From Pontibacter oryzae (GTDB taxonomy: Bacteria > Bacteroidota > Bacteroidia > Cytophagales > Hymenobacteraceae): DNA of 64,000 bases. Below are positions 33,673 through 44,600 of this stretch, piece after piece (the stretch's first letter is position 1; each line of letters begins with the position of its first letter). The position numbers and the translations under genes are program-made. The notes below the pieces were generated by a model, which saw nothing but the letters and a program-made list of their open reading frames with translations, did no database searches and was not told the origin of the DNA. The stretch is from NCBI RefSeq assembly GCF_003576375.1, contig NZ_QWGE01000003.1:372001-436000 (forward strand), in the 5' to 3' direction.

Positions 33673-36528
33673 CTATTTTGCCAGCACAATACGTTGCATA
33701 GCCTGCACATGGGCAGAAGTAATATGTATAAAATACATGCCTTGAGGCAAGTGCTGTAGGTTAAGCTCTTGCTGCACTTGCCATACAGGGAGCTGCTTGC
33801 TTAGCACCACCTGCCCAAGGGCGTTGAGCACATTTACTTGCACACTATGAAGTGGTTGTTTGGTTGTTAAAAGCAATTTGCCCTGTGTTGGGTTCGGGAA
33901 GATGCTAATGCCCGCTTTGGTGGCATCTGGCAGGGCGTTAGGCTGCAGCACCACTTCTAAACCTTCAGAGTACTCTGAATAGCAGTTTTCGTTGTTGCGT
34001 ACGCGCACTGTGTAAGTACCTGACTCGCTCACAGAGATAATTTTAGAGATTGCCCCGGCAACTACTTTACCATCTTTCAGCCACTCATATGTTTCGCCAT
34101 CCACAGAGGCAGTCAGCTCTTGGTTGTTGCGTGTGATGGTTGGTTTTTCGGGAGCTGTGGTGACAGTAATCGTAACCTCGTCCTGATAAGAGCAGGTTCC
34201 GTCTGTAGCGGTAACGGTGTATGTATAAGTACCGCCAACTGTAGTGGAAACCGTAGGGTTTGCAGCACTAGCATCGTTGAGGCCAGCAGCCGGAGACCAG
34301 GTATACGTATAACCCTGTGCCGCAGCGGCGCCAATAGTTACTGCCTGGTTAGTGCACACCGCCTTATCTTCACCAGCAATGTTCTCCAGGGCATTCTCAT
34401 CACAATCGGTTGTAGCAGCGGCCGCATAAAGGCCGACATCGTCGATGCACCATACTTCATTAGAAGAAGAACCTGTTTTAACCACAAGCTTCAGCTTTAC
34501 AGAAGAAGCTCCATCGGGTATACTTACCTGCAATTTTGAGGGAGCTATTTCTGCAGCTATGTCTCCGGCTTCGCCATCTGCTTTAATAAATGTTCTAGTC
34601 ACCGGCGTACCCGCTGTGGTAGCAATCACTGCGGTTCCATTCATGCCGTAGCGCACATTGTTATCAGATTGGTCGCCTGTTATTTTGATCTCTGGAGCAG
34701 CAGGAAATGCTCCGCCGTTCAGAGCTACGTATACTTCTAAGTAGTCTGAAGCTTCGATGCCGTTTCCTGACGAAACTGATACAGAGGAATTGTAAAGCTC
34801 TACATAAACACCCGTTTTACCAGTTACATCTACGGAGGCAAACTCCAAGGTGCTGGTAGTTGCGCTTACCTGGTGGCTTGATCCGCTTCGCACACGCTGC
34901 CCGCTAGGGTTACCCGTGTTGTCGCTTGACTTGCTAAAGCCGGAAGTTACCGCCCAGCCATCCGTAGCCGCGCCGTTAAAATCCTGGATGGCGATGGCGT
35001 TGCCGTTGCCCACAGGCGGGTTAGTAGTTGCTGCTTCCGTTGTTACGCCATAAGATGGGGCTCCTTCAGTAGCATAAACATAGCCATTAGAACAGCTCTC
35101 GAAGATTTGGGCATAATATATAGTGCCTGACTCCAGACCAGTAATTGCTATGCTGCTTTCGGCACCTACATAAATTAGCTTACTGCCATCAGCCAGAGCA
35201 TTTGCTAACGAAAAATCTGCATTTGCACCTGTATATGTGGTGCCATTGGCAGGCACAAAGTTTACTGGCTCGCCTTTTCTTAGAACTACCAAACGGCTAT
35301 CGCCGCCGCCATTCGTCCAGCTCAGGCTAAAGCTATTTTTCGTGACGCCAGTTGCCGCCACAGCTGTTGGCGCTGCCGGTGTGCCGCTGCAGGTATAATC
35401 CGGGCTGGTAATGGATTGAGCCGGCGCGTTGGCCGTTACGTACGTCGCCGACGATGCACAATACTCAAATGCTTGCACGTGGTAAGTTGTGTTAGCCTTT
35501 AGGCCAGTTATAACTACATCCGAACCATTGGCTCCAAACACTATTTTATGGCCATTGCCCTGGTCTGCGGCCAGGCTAAAGTCTGCATCTATACCTGTGT
35601 AGCTCCCAGATGGTATAAAATCTACAGCAGCGCCTTCTCTTACTACCACCAGTCGGCTGTTGCCATTACCGTTTGTCCAGGTTGCCTTTAAAGAAACAGG
35701 GGAAGCAGTGATTAAATTTAGGTTGGTGATTTGCGTGGTTGCCTCGCAAACAGCAGGAGTCAGGTTCCAGGCTTTTGCAACAAGGTCTGGGTAGTCGATG
35801 TATGGGTTTCTGTTACCCTGCGATACTTCTACGCGGTTATTGCGCTCGCGCTCACGGGCATCAACCGGGTCTTGCTGGTGCCACTGGTAAAGCGTATTTA
35901 TATCTGCCACGGCAGAGATAGTGCCTTTCCCTGAGTCAAATCTTTGGCCAGCATGCATTGTGTAGAAGTAGAATACAGCTCTGGCCAGGTTACCCTTATG
36001 GTCCTCGCGTGGCTCATATTTGCCAGGGCCATCTTCGCTATACTCATCTATGTTTGTAGTTGGAATACCTGACTGAGAGTTGCTCCCTCGCACCCATTTG
36101 GTTGTTTGGTTATCCGGAATCTCAGCGAACGGATCGCTGCCGCGGTCGCTGTTCCATTGAATATACGTCGGAAACAGGTGATGAATATCGGAGCGCATAC
36201 GCACCTCCTCGTCGAACCAGGATTGCGGCACGGTGTGCTCGCAGTTTATATTGCCAATGGCGGTAGATGTTGATGTTTCGCTGTAGGCTTTGCTCTCCTG
36301 ATAACCTGAATAAACGCAAGTAACCGTGTTATTATAGTTATCGATGTAATTGTACATTTTGCCACGTGCCGTACCATAGTCTAATACATTACGCTTGCCA
36401 TCGTACCAGTTCTCACGCAGCCAGGTTTTAAGCGCTTCGCCGGATAAGTTAGAAGGAGGCGCGGATTGAGCATTGACATACTGCACCCCCAATAGCAGTG
36501 CAAATGCTAGGTGTAAAAATCTTTTCAT
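33673..36528 (-). CDS. Secreted endonuclease I-family nuclease with fibronectin-like repeats and T9SS type A sorting domain
   Basis: About 951 residues from the ATG at 36528-36526, which begins the signal peptide MKRFLHLAFALLLGVQYVNAQ; an in-frame ATG ten codons upstream is less suitable. Residues about 25-260 form the endonuclease I (EndA/Vvn-type beta-beta-alpha metal) domain, with INCEHTVPQSWF (about 95-106), DIHHLFPTYIQWNSDRGSDPF and HKGNLARAVFYFYTMH. Two fibronectin-like repeats follow (TNGNGNSRLVVVREGAAVDF and TNGGGDSRLVVLRKGEPVNF), then a jelly-roll-like region, a PKD-like domain and a type A T9SS sorting domain from about 871 (SIFPNPTQGKLLLTT...LPQGMYFIHIT). It should degrade extracellular DNA, for nutrient use or biofilm turnover. 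The gene stands alone. Confidence 0.88.
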   Translation of the reverse strand: MKRFLHLAFALLLGVQYVNAQSAPPSNLSGEALKTWLRENWYDGKRNVLDYGTARGKMYNYIDNYNNTVTCVYSGYQESKAYSETSTSTAIGNINCEHTVPQSWFDEEVRMRSDIHHLFPTYIQWNSDRGSDPFAEIPDNQTTKWVRGSNSQSGIPTTNIDEYSEDGPGKYEPREDHKGNLARAVFYFYTMHAGQRFDSGKGTISAVADINTLYQWHQQDPVDARERERNNRVEVSQGNRNPYIDYPDLVAKAWNLTPAVCEATTQITNLNLITASPVSLKATWTNGNGNSRLVVVREGAAVDFIPSGSYTGIDADFSLAADQGNGHKIVFGANGSDVVITGLKANTTYHVQAFEYCASSATYVTANAPAQSITSPDYTCSGTPAAPTAVAATGVTKNSFSLSWTNGGGDSRLVVLRKGEPVNFVPANGTTYTGANADFSLANALADGSKLIYVGAESSIAITGLESGTIYYAQIFESCSNGYVYATEGAPSYGVTTEAATTNPPVGNGNAIAIQDFNGAATDGWAVTSGFSKSSDNTGNPSGQRVRSGSSHQVSATTSTLEFASVDVTGKTGVYVELYNSSVSVSSGNGIEASDYLEVYVALNGGAFPAAPEIKITGDQSDNNVRYGMNGTAVIATTAGTPVTRTFIKADGEAGDIAAEIAPSKLQVSIPDGASSVKLKLVVKTGSSSNEVWCIDDVGLYAAAATTDCDENALENIAGEDKAVCTNQAVTIGAAAAQGYTYTWSPAAGLNDASAANPTVSTTVGGTYTYTVTATDGTCSYQDEVTITVTTAPEKPTITRNNQELTASVDGETYEWLKDGKVVAGAISKIISVSESGTYTVRVRNNENCYSEYSEGLEVVLQPNALPDATKAGISIFPNPTQGKLLLTTKQPLHSVQVNVLNALGQVVLSKQLPVWQVQQELNLQHLPQGMYFIHITSAHVQAMQRIVLAK

Positions 36529-36864
36529 GAAAAAACGGGTTGGTTGATTAAGCTGCAAAACTAGCCTTTCTAGGCTGTCCTTGAAAAAATTAACCTATTA
36601 TATTATTGTTACTGAGACGGCTGCGCAACTTTTATACCCGGGCAACCGGGTACAATTTAATGTATACTTTCCTTAGCCATTCTCTACCCCCCCTTATATC
36701 AACGCACAGTCACAAACGCATTAATTATTGATTATCAATTACTTGCAACATCGTTCACAAGCTGTTATATTAGTAGAAAATAGCCATAGATTGCTTGCCT
36801 AAAATACTGGGCAAAGCAAAGTATAACCGGGAAAACCTGACAGGACTTTATAGCTAAACCGACC
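36529..36864. other. 336-bp divergent promoter region
   Basis: It separates the endonuclease I gene (minus) from the reductase pseudogene (plus). It is AT-rich, with no gene and no distinct operator seen. Both promoters should lie here. Confidence 0.4.
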
Positions 36865-37847
36865 ATGATAGCTGTACTACGCAGAACATACGGCCCACCA
36901 AAAGCAATTAAAGTAGAAGAGGTTGCCAGACCTGTACCGCAGAGCAACGAGGTACTGATCCGGGTGCACGCCACCACGGTTAACCGCACAGACTGCGCCA
37001 ACCTGACGGCCAGCCATTTATCATGCGCTTTGTGTTAGGGCTCCTTAAGCCACGGCTACAGGTTTTAGGCACCGACCTTGCAGGCGAAGTGGTAGCCACC
37101 GGCAGCAACATCAGCTCTTTCTCCGTTTCCGACAGAGTGTTCGGGTTTACAGATACGGGCCTGGCCTCCCAGGCCGAGTATGTTGCCCTTTCACCCACAG
37201 GCAACCTGGCCACCATCCCCGACAACATCGATTACCAGCATGCGGCTGCCAGCCTGGAGGGCGCGCACTACGCCTATGCTTTTATCCGGAGGGCAAGTAT
37301 AAAACCTGGGCAAAGTATACTTATAAACGGCGCCAGCGGCGCAATTGGCTCAGCGCTCTTGCAGTTCGCAAGGCAGTACGGTGCCCACATTACAGCAACC
37401 TGCAGCACAAAGAACATCGCTTTAATTAAATCGTTGGCGGCTGATAAAGTATACGATTATACCCGGCAGGATTTCACCAGGCACAACGACTGCTACGACT
37501 TCATCTTTGATACAGTAGGCAAAAGCAGTTTCGGGAAGTGCCGGCCGCTACTAAAAAGCAAAGGCGTTTATACTTCCTCGGAGCTAGGAAAATTCGCCCA
37601 AAACCCGATTCTGGCAGCCTTTACAGCGCTCGGCAAAGGCAAGAAGGTTATCTTTCCAGTACCCTACAGCATCCGGGAAAGCCTGCCGTTCATTAAAAAG
37701 CACTTACAGGAGGGCACCTTTAAACCGGTCATTGACCGGGAATACCCCTTAGCGGCCATCGCCGAGGCATACGCTTACGTGCTGACCGGGCAAAAAACCG
37801 GAAACGTGGTTGTCTCCATCCAGGGAAAACATAGCAGCGATACGTGA
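36865..37847 (+). pseudogene. Zinc-type alcohol dehydrogenase/quinone reductase family gene, frameshifted
   Basis: From ATG 36865 the first frame gives MIAVLRRTYGPPKAIKV and VNRTDCANLTAS, then runs into a stop soon after position 37020. The family sequence continues in another frame with PFIMRFVLGLLKPRLQVLGTDLAGEVVATGS, from about 37014 to the stop at 37847. A single-base deletion near 37005-37014 explains this. The rest is intact: VFGFTDTG, QAEYVALSP, AAASLEGAHYAYAFI and the Rossmann motif INGASGAIGSALLQFARQYGA. Intact homologues are NAD(P)-dependent oxidoreductases of the quinone-reductase-like MDR group. The amidohydrolase gene that follows after 1 bp is also frameshifted, so the two-gene operon appears to be decaying, unless both are sequencing errors. 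Confidence 0.78.
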
Positions 37848-37848
37848 T

Positions 37849-39266
37849 ATGAAGTATGTAAAACGAGCCTTGTATGTTCTTGCCGCTGCCGTGGCGCTTT
37901 TGGCGGTGCTGGCGCTTACCGTAACCGCCCTCGAGAACCGGCAAACGGCCTATCTCAGCATTAACGAGCAGCCCGAGTTCCAGAATAACTCTTACCTGAT
38001 CCGGAATGCGCATATCATACCCATGACCTCAGACACGGTTTTGGCAAGTATGGATGTGCGGGTAGTGGACGGCATGATCAAGGAAATTGGCGAGAACCTT
38101 GCCAGCGCGGGAGAAACCGTTATCGATGCCAAGGGCAGCTACCTCTCGCCGGGGCTCACAGACATGCACATGCACCTTTGGGATAAGTATGAGCTAGGCC
38201 TTTACCTGGCCAACGGCGTAACCACTGTCCGCAGTTTGCTGGGCATGCCTTACCACCTGGCCGTAAAAAACGACATACAGCGCGGCGAGCTGCTTGGGCC
38301 ATTTTTCTTCACAGCTTCCCCACAGTTTACAGGCCCCGAAGATGGCGATATACTTAAAAAGCCCGTTGATAGCCCCGAAGAAGCACGTAAACTGGTGATT
38401 GCCTATAAAGAGCAGGGCTATGATTACATCAAAACCTACAACCTGCTGCCAAAAGCCACTTTCGATCCAGTGCTGGCACAAGCTGAGGCATCAGGGATAC
38501 CGGTTGTGGCGCACCCCAGCTTTAAAGTGGATTACAGCTATCATTTCAACCCCATCATCACTACTGTTGAGCACACCGAAGACATCTATCAGCAACCGCT
38601 AAACTATACTTTTGACCGTGAAAAACTGGAAGCCGTAGTTAAGGGCTATGCGGCCTCGGGCCAAACACACTGCCCCACTCTGACGGTTTTCTATAACCTC
38701 ACCGAGATTTACAACAAAGGCGAGCAGGTACTTGCCTCGGAGCAGGCGGCATACATTAACCCCTTCGTACAAAGCGCCTCCGACGACTACAGCCGTCACA
38801 TGGCCATCAGGGAAAAGGACAGCACCGCTACGTCAAGAATAAACGCGCAGCACAATTTCCATATAGAGGTTATCCGGAGGCTGCATGAGGCAGGGGAAAC
38901 ATAGTTTGCGGTACTGATGCCGGGATTGTAGGCACAGCGCCCGGTTTCTCGGTGCACCAGGAGCTTGGGTTTTACACGCAGGCCGGCATGTCGAACTACG
39001 AGGCGCTAAGAACAGCCACCGTAAACCCGGCAAAGGTTTATGACGCATTCAGCACTATAGAAAACGGCAAGTATGCCAATTTTATGCTTTCCCCGGGCAA
39101 CCCGCTGGAGAACCTCGCCACCCTGCAAAACCCGCACTGGGTCATGGTTAACGGCAGACTGATAAGACAGCCTATGCTCAAAACATTTAAAGAGAAAGCG
39201 TATAACAGGCACAATTACCTAGCCTCTATGGTGCGTGTGTTTAAGTACATACTTTGGGATAAGTAA
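37849..39266 (+). pseudogene. Exported amidohydrolase-family gene, frameshifted near its 3' part
   Basis: From ATG 37849 there is an N-terminal membrane anchor or signal (MKYVKRALYVLAAAVALLAVLAL), then an amidohydrolase: VIDAKGSYLSPGLTDMHMHLW with the HxH metal site (about residues 105-107), DYIKTYN with the candidate carboxylated Lys, and VVAHPS and VEHTEDI metal or active-site histidines. The frame ends at 38904 after RLHEAGET. The family sequence resumes in another frame as NIVCGTDAGIVGTAPG, which contains the last catalytic Asp, and runs to 39266. A one-base deletion near 38896-38900 fits. The first-frame product would lack the catalytic Asp and the C-terminal strands. Intact relatives hydrolyse cyclic amides or dipeptide-like substrates. 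Confidence 0.8.
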
Positions 39267-39345
39267 AGAGCAGGCGCAGCGCGTCCATACTTCGGGATTG
39301 CTGTGAAGGACTAGCAGCTGAAGTATAAATCAGCCGTAAAAAACC

Positions 39346-39375
39346 AAAGCCTGACTCATTTCTGAATCAGGCTTT
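39346..39375. terminator. Terminator after the amidohydrolase; left copy of a terminator pair flanking the Wadjet-like operon
   Basis: AAAGCCTGA (39346-39354) pairs with TCAGGCTTT (39367-39375), then a C.A mismatch and TCA/TGA around TTTC. It runs into TTTTCTGAGGTAG, which is also the sequence between the second terminator and the tRNA at 46231-46243. The two hairpins share a stem beginning AAAGCC and the C.A mismatch. Confidence 0.7.
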
Positions 39376-39385
39376 TCTGAGGTAG
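39373..39385 (+). repeat. Left copy of a 13-bp direct repeat flanking the Wadjet-like operon
   Basis: TTTTCTGAGGTAG is repeated exactly at 46231-46243, where its last 3 bp are the 3' end of the initiator tRNA gene (complement). The two copies enclose the whole AT-rich operon and its upstream region. Confidence 0.6.
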
Positions 39386-39861
39386 ACCAAAGCACTCAAA
39401 TATCGAATAATATCTTTAATGATTTGATAGCCATAGCAGATTTCTTCATTGCTGCCAATATAGATAAAAGATAGCGATATTTATTAGTAAAATCTGTACT
39501 CCATCTACCAAAATTCGGGTTGTTTTAAAACTTAAAATTGCCGCATTTCGAGTTAACTATATAAAAAATCAAGCTATATAATTATTATACTCAGTTGCTA
39601 TCGCACATGATGAGGATGGAGGACTATTTCTTCTCTAATATTAATTTGGCAGCAGTATTCGTTTTCTGTAACTCAATGCTTTCAAGTTCTTTTTGACATA
39701 AATCAGTTATAGGGAATATGTGACTCACCAGTTAATACACAAACTTAAAATCCCTATATTTGAAGAACTAGATCTTGCTATTATTGCAATTCAATGATCC
39801 CTTTCGGAAATAAATTAATCAAAAGACTATTTCTCAAAGGAAAACTTAGAAGCCAGGTATT
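39386..39861. other. 476-bp AT-rich leader of the Wadjet-like operon
   Basis: No gene is supported. One 29-codon frame at 39607-39696 has no support beyond being open. It contains the operon promoter candidate (39755-39762). Base composition matches the operon downstream rather than the amidohydrolase gene upstream, so it likely belongs to the acquired block. Confidence 0.45.
39755..39762 (+). promoter_or_regulatory. Candidate -7 promoter element of the Wadjet-like operon
   Basis: TATATTTG fits the Bacteroidota consensus TAnnTTTG. The surrounding 12-mer CTATATTTGAAG is identical to one upstream of nrdB (55953-55964). No clear -33 TTTG box is placed at the expected distance. It lies 100 bp before the start of jetA. 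Confidence 0.4.
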
Positions 39862-41067
39862 GTGAGGACATTCTCATCTATAAAAGAATTATTGGCTATT
39901 CTCAGTCGTGAGCAAAGATTGCTCTCTGAGATATTTGAAAAACGTAAAACGCTGTCATACACTTATGACCATGCCTTAGAGGTTGTAGATTTTGATACAG
40001 ATAAAATACAACGGCTGTTAGAATACTCTGTCTTGCGGGCAAACGGATCCTATCTTGAGCTAGATGACCAGTATCTGCAGTTTTTTGAGCAAGTACTGGA
40101 AGTGAATGAAGAAATCAATGTATCCTCCATAAACGAAAATCTCCAGGGTATTAAACAAAATATTCTCTATTATCTGAAAGAGGATAACGAAAACCGAAAA
40201 TACAGTTACCTACGCTTAATCAAAAACGCTTTACGGAAGACCGGAGTCACAGCTATCAGAAGCGTGGTAGACTTGAAAAGAAATATCGACATTACCTTTA
40301 AAAACGAACCTAATTATAAGGTAAAAAAAGCCAAACTGGAGCACCTTGATATAAAGCGGAATGACATTTATATACTGATAAATTTAACAGATAATCTTGT
40401 ATCTGGAGAGGAAGAACAGACCTTCTTTAAGTCAGCTGCTGATGAAGAACTTCAGCGGGTGATTGTTAAACTAAAACTTCAGCTAAAAGAATGTAGACAC
40501 AATCTAATAGAAATTGAAAAGCAAATTATTGAGTTTATCAATCGCCTTAAATACCAAAGTGGACTGGTAGAAAAAATACGTCAAATAAAATATCTCAAGG
40601 ACCAGTTCGAACTCAAAAGTAAAACCAATATAGTAGAGGTATTGCAGACAGACCATGCTCTAGTATACGAGCCAAAACCGGCTTACCCGCTAAAGCTATC
40701 TATGGAGCAATTACAAAATGATGGTGAGATACTGGAGATAATTCGCAAAGTTTTAAACCGCAGCCGTAGTGATGCAAAGGTAAAACAGCCATTAGCAGAT
40801 CACAGCTTGGAAGGCTACCTAGAAGCTGATACACAAGTGATAGTGCAGGTAAACCTAGAAGAAGTAAAGAACAGCTTTTTAGCAGGCAGCAATAACCTCT
40901 TTGATTTTCTTCAAACCTATGATTTTGGGAGAGTACTATCTTTTGAAGAACGCCTGACGGTGTATTGCCAACTTACTTCACAATATGACTTGTTATTTGA
41001 ACTAACAGAAAAGTACCAGATAAGCGAAGAGACGGAGTACCTGTTGATTTATCCTAAAAGTATATGA
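39862..41067 (+). CDS. jetA: Wadjet/Mks-type kleisin-like subunit (JetA/MksF-like, divergent)
   Basis: A 401-residue protein with no signal peptide or enzyme motif. The start is GTG at 39862, since a stop codon lies upstream in frame and no ATG is close. The N-terminal ~100 residues look like a winged-helix unit (LSREQRLLSEIFEKRKTLSYTYDHALEVVDFDTDKIQRLLEY). The middle, about residues 215-275, is a long charged helix (QLKECRHNLIEIEKQIIEFINRL). A second winged-helix-like end follows. This layout fits MukF/MksF/JetA kleisins, which bridge the SMC heads. I do not recognise it by sequence alone; the call rests on gene order and overlap with a MukE-like, a MukB-like and a Toprim-nuclease gene. Confidence 0.6.
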   Translation: MRTFSSIKELLAILSREQRLLSEIFEKRKTLSYTYDHALEVVDFDTDKIQRLLEYSVLRANGSYLELDDQYLQFFEQVLEVNEEINVSSINENLQGIKQNILYYLKEDNENRKYSYLRLIKNALRKTGVTAIRSVVDLKRNIDITFKNEPNYKVKKAKLEHLDIKRNDIYILINLTDNLVSGEEEQTFFKSAADEELQRVIVKLKLQLKECRHNLIEIEKQIIEFINRLKYQSGLVEKIRQIKYLKDQFELKSKTNIVEVLQTDHALVYEPKPAYPLKLSMEQLQNDGEILEIIRKVLNRSRSDAKVKQPLADHSLEGYLEADTQVIVQVNLEEVKNSFLAGSNNLFDFLQTYDFGRVLSFEERLTVYCQLTSQYDLLFELTEKYQISEETEYLLIYPKSI

Positions 41068-41636
41068 TAGAGATCCCAAAACAATCGGCAGAAGCTTTTG
41101 AAATTATGAGTAAAGGGCAGTTTATTTGTTCAAATAGCTGTAATGCTGCCATACGAAGATTATATAATGCCATTAACCAAGACTTCGAAGCTTATTACAC
41201 CTATTTTCAGGGCATAAACCTGATTCTCAGGGAGGGTAATGAATATTATCATTTTTCCCGAATAGACAGTAAGGCAGAGCTGGATCGCAAGTTAGAAATA
41301 GCAATGAAATGGATAGATATTGTAGATTTCTTTAAAACCTATGACCCCGGCTTTGGTTCAGGATTCCGCTTCTCTCCATCCAATATATTGGTTAGGTTAT
41401 CAGTAGATGCTGATTTGAAAAATAAGCTGGAGGGTCTTAAAAAATATGCTGGTGGTAAAGTAAAACAGTCCGAAATCTTTGATAAAGTGCTGGACCAACT
41501 AGAGAAGGATAATTTTATTGAACTTGAAAATGACATCCTTCACGAATATAAAACGCTAGCCTCCTTCGCATACCTGGAACAATTGATTTTAAGCATTACT
41601 ATCCCTGAAGACGTCCAGAATGAGATACCTGAATAA
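41064..41636 (+). CDS. jetB: Wadjet/Mks-type MukE-like subunit (JetB/MksE-like)
   Basis: A 190-residue protein overlapping jetA by ATGA. The sequence has the tandem winged-helix character of MukE/MksE: AAIRRLYNAINQDFEAYYTYFQ, then the beta-hairpin INLILREGNEYYHFSR typical of the family, a helical middle (FFKTYDPGFGSGFRFSPSNILVRL) and a second winged helix ending EYKTLASFAYLEQLILSI. In related complexes this subunit binds the kleisin as a dimer and controls DNA and head engagement. Its stop overlaps the start of the SMC gene by 17 bp. The call combines a recognisable pattern with strict operon position. Confidence 0.65.
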   Translation: MIEIPKQSAEAFEIMSKGQFICSNSCNAAIRRLYNAINQDFEAYYTYFQGINLILREGNEYYHFSRIDSKAELDRKLEIAMKWIDIVDFFKTYDPGFGSGFRFSPSNILVRLSVDADLKNKLEGLKKYAGGKVKQSEIFDKVLDQLEKDNFIELENDILHEYKTLASFAYLEQLILSITIPEDVQNEIPE

Positions 41637-44600
41637 AATAGTTTTTGTAAATAGTGCCAATGTCTACTATGCCGAAATAAACCTTGACGGTAATGTTCAT
41701 TTTATTGGAACACAGGGGGTAGGAAAAAGCACAGCCTTAAGGGCTATCCTGTTTTTTTATAATGCAGACAAGCAGAAACTGGGTATCGAAAAAGGTAAGC
41801 GTAGCTTTGATGAGTATTATTTCCCTTTCGGTAATTCCTATATCGTTTACGAAGTAGTAAGGGAAACCGGTCCTTTCTGTGTGCTGGCTTTTAAATCACA
41901 GGGCCGTGTAGCTTTCCGTTTTATCGAGGGCGCTTTTGACAAAAGCAATTTTATCGGAGAAGACAATAAAGCAATGCCATGGGAGCAAGTAAGAAATACA
42001 TTTCCAGGGTATAAATATTTCTCCAGGAAAATCGAACGCTATGAAGAATATCGCGATATCCTGTATGGCAATAATAAGGGCCTAACGGCTGAGTTCCGGA
42101 AATTTGCTATGCTGGAAAGCCGCCAGTACCAGAACCTGCCCCGCACTATTCAGAATGTATTCATGAATTCTAAGCTGGAAGCCGAATTCATAAAGCAAAC
42201 TATCATCATGTCTCTAAATGAAGAGGATGCGAAAGTTGACTTGGACCAGTATGCTTTTCATCTTCGGGACTTTGAGGAGCAGTTGGCCGATATTAGCAAA
42301 TGGAGCACCAAAAACAGGGTTGGTGAAATTGTAGTGCGGCTGTTAGCCGATAGGATTACTAGGAACTACACTGACATCTGTTATCTTAAAAAAGAGAAGG
42401 TTGAAATTGCAGAATTACTTATTGCTGTCCAAAAACATGTGGAGATAGCGCTCCCCAATGAATTAAAGCATTTGGAGGAGGAGAGTATAAAATTTGCGGC
42501 GGCACAGAAAAGAGTTTCTGAGGCAGATGAGAAATTCCAGCAGAAGAAATCTAACATTGTTACCCAAATTACAATGCTGAATTCGAAGCTGAAGGAAGCT
42601 AAAAGTAAGTGGGAGCAGTATGAAAGAATAAATATCACCAGCCTCATTTCTCGAGTAAGCAGAAAGCAGGAGTGGGAACAGAAGAAAACCGCTTTGCTGG
42701 AAGAAAAGGGACTATTATCAGCTCGATTCAGTGAAATTACGAATAAGTATGATGCCCTTGTTAAGCAGGTGCAAATACAGCTGGAACGGTTTGTGAATAC
42801 AAAAAGTAACGAAAAGAATTTACAGCAGGGCAACTTTTATTCTTTCAAGGAGCAAATTGACAAGCAATACGAAGTTATAGTTTCCGGCATTGAAAGGGAA
42901 AGTGAAGGAATTCTTATAGGTGCTCGAGAAGCCATATCTGATAAAGCTAACCAAATTAATACGCTTAATATCCGAAAACGGGAGACAGAGCTGAGACCAT
43001 ATTTCGATAAGGAGATTACTGATACAAAAAAAGTAATAAGAGAAGCTGAGCAGGTGATGCATGCGGCCTCTATTGAAGTAGCAGGTTGGAAGAAACAAAT
43101 TGAGTTGGTGCAGCAGCAATGGGATTTAGATAAAACAAAGCATGAAACCGAATGCAATGCTGAGAAAACTAACCTGCTTGTTGAAATTAATTCTTTGAAT
43201 CAAAAAATTAGTGCTATAGCAGCCTTGTTAACTGATAAGAAAGATTCGCTCTATACCTGGTTACAATTACACCGCCCAGGCTGGGAGAAGAATATCGGAA
43301 AGGTAATAGATGAAGAAAGCATACTGTTCCATACCGGTCTTTCACCAACATTGTCTGACTTTAGTAAAAATTCTTTTTATGGTGTGGAGATCGACCTATC
43401 GGAGATTTCCAGGAAGGTAAAGAGCGTGGCAGATTACGAATCGGAGAAAGAGCAGTTAGCACTGAAAATCGAGCGTATGAAAGTTAAAATTTCCAGTATA
43501 GATAACAAAAAAGCACAGGAGCAGGAAAAGCTTAAAAAGAAATATCAACCTGAAATTCTCGCATTGAAAGATAAAATATCTCTACGAGAATATGAAGCAC
43601 GTAAAGCAGGATCTGAAAAGGATCTTGCCACCATTACTCTTGCAGAATGGCATACAAAGGCTAAGCAAACCCAAAGCTTAGAACTGGATGCCGTGAAAGA
43701 AGCTATAAAGAAAGCTGAGGATGAAAAACAATTAGCTGTGGACCACCTTGCTAAAGCAGAGAAAAGCTTAAGTACTCAGGTGGAGGCTAAAAAGAAAGAA
43801 AAACAAAATAAAATAAATCTGGAGCAAGCCGAACTCCAGCAAAGGCTACAACAATTAGACCTTGATACTAAGGAAAAGCAGAAAGAAGCTGCTACCCGTA
43901 TAGCGGCTATTCAAGAACAAAATAAAAAAGAACTTGACCAGGAAGGAGCCGATACCAATCGACTGGACCAAATCGAAACGGACCTACAACATATAAAGGA
44001 TGAACTTACTTTTATAGAGAATAACCGTGATCAGGTTGCTGATTTTAATAAGGATAAGCGGGAGCTTTTCGACTTTGTAGATACTTTTAAAGCAGATAAA
44101 AAGAATTATGAAACCCGCTTAATAGCGGAGCAGCAGAAACATGACCAAACAAAAGCTAAGCTGCAGGAAAATGTTGAATTGCTAAATCTGAAGCTGTCGG
44201 GTTTACAGGAATCGTGCCAGCAGATGCAGGAAGACCTGAATGAATTCGACCGATTCCAACAAACTGATGTTTGGCTGGAGCTTCGGCCAGATGTCTTAGA
44301 TATTAAAAAAGCCATGCAACCGCACAAGCGGCTTTTTGAGCTTATTCGGGACCTAAATGATAAAAGCTTTAGCTTAATCAGCAGGATGAATAACCTGCGT
44401 TTGGATGTAAATAAATTCTTAAGCGACTTTTCTCTTACCAATATCTTTGGGTTTAAAACTAACCTTATTGATGACAAAGATTACCTTGGTTTTGCAAACA
44501 ACCTGAAGGAGTTTATTGAGGAAGACAAAATTAGTGAATATGAAAGGCGCACAAATGAACACTTTGCCAACTTAGTAAGACAGATTGGCAAAGACACTAC

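Noticed and set aside
38880..38910. Programmed ribosomal frameshift in the amidohydrolase
   Set aside because: No slippery heptamer or downstream pseudoknot was seen and the neighbouring gene has an unrelated frameshift; decay or sequencing error is more likely.
39607..39696. Small 29-codon frame upstream of jetA
   Set aside because: No ribosome-binding site, motif or conservation evidence; such frames are expected by chance in AT-rich DNA.
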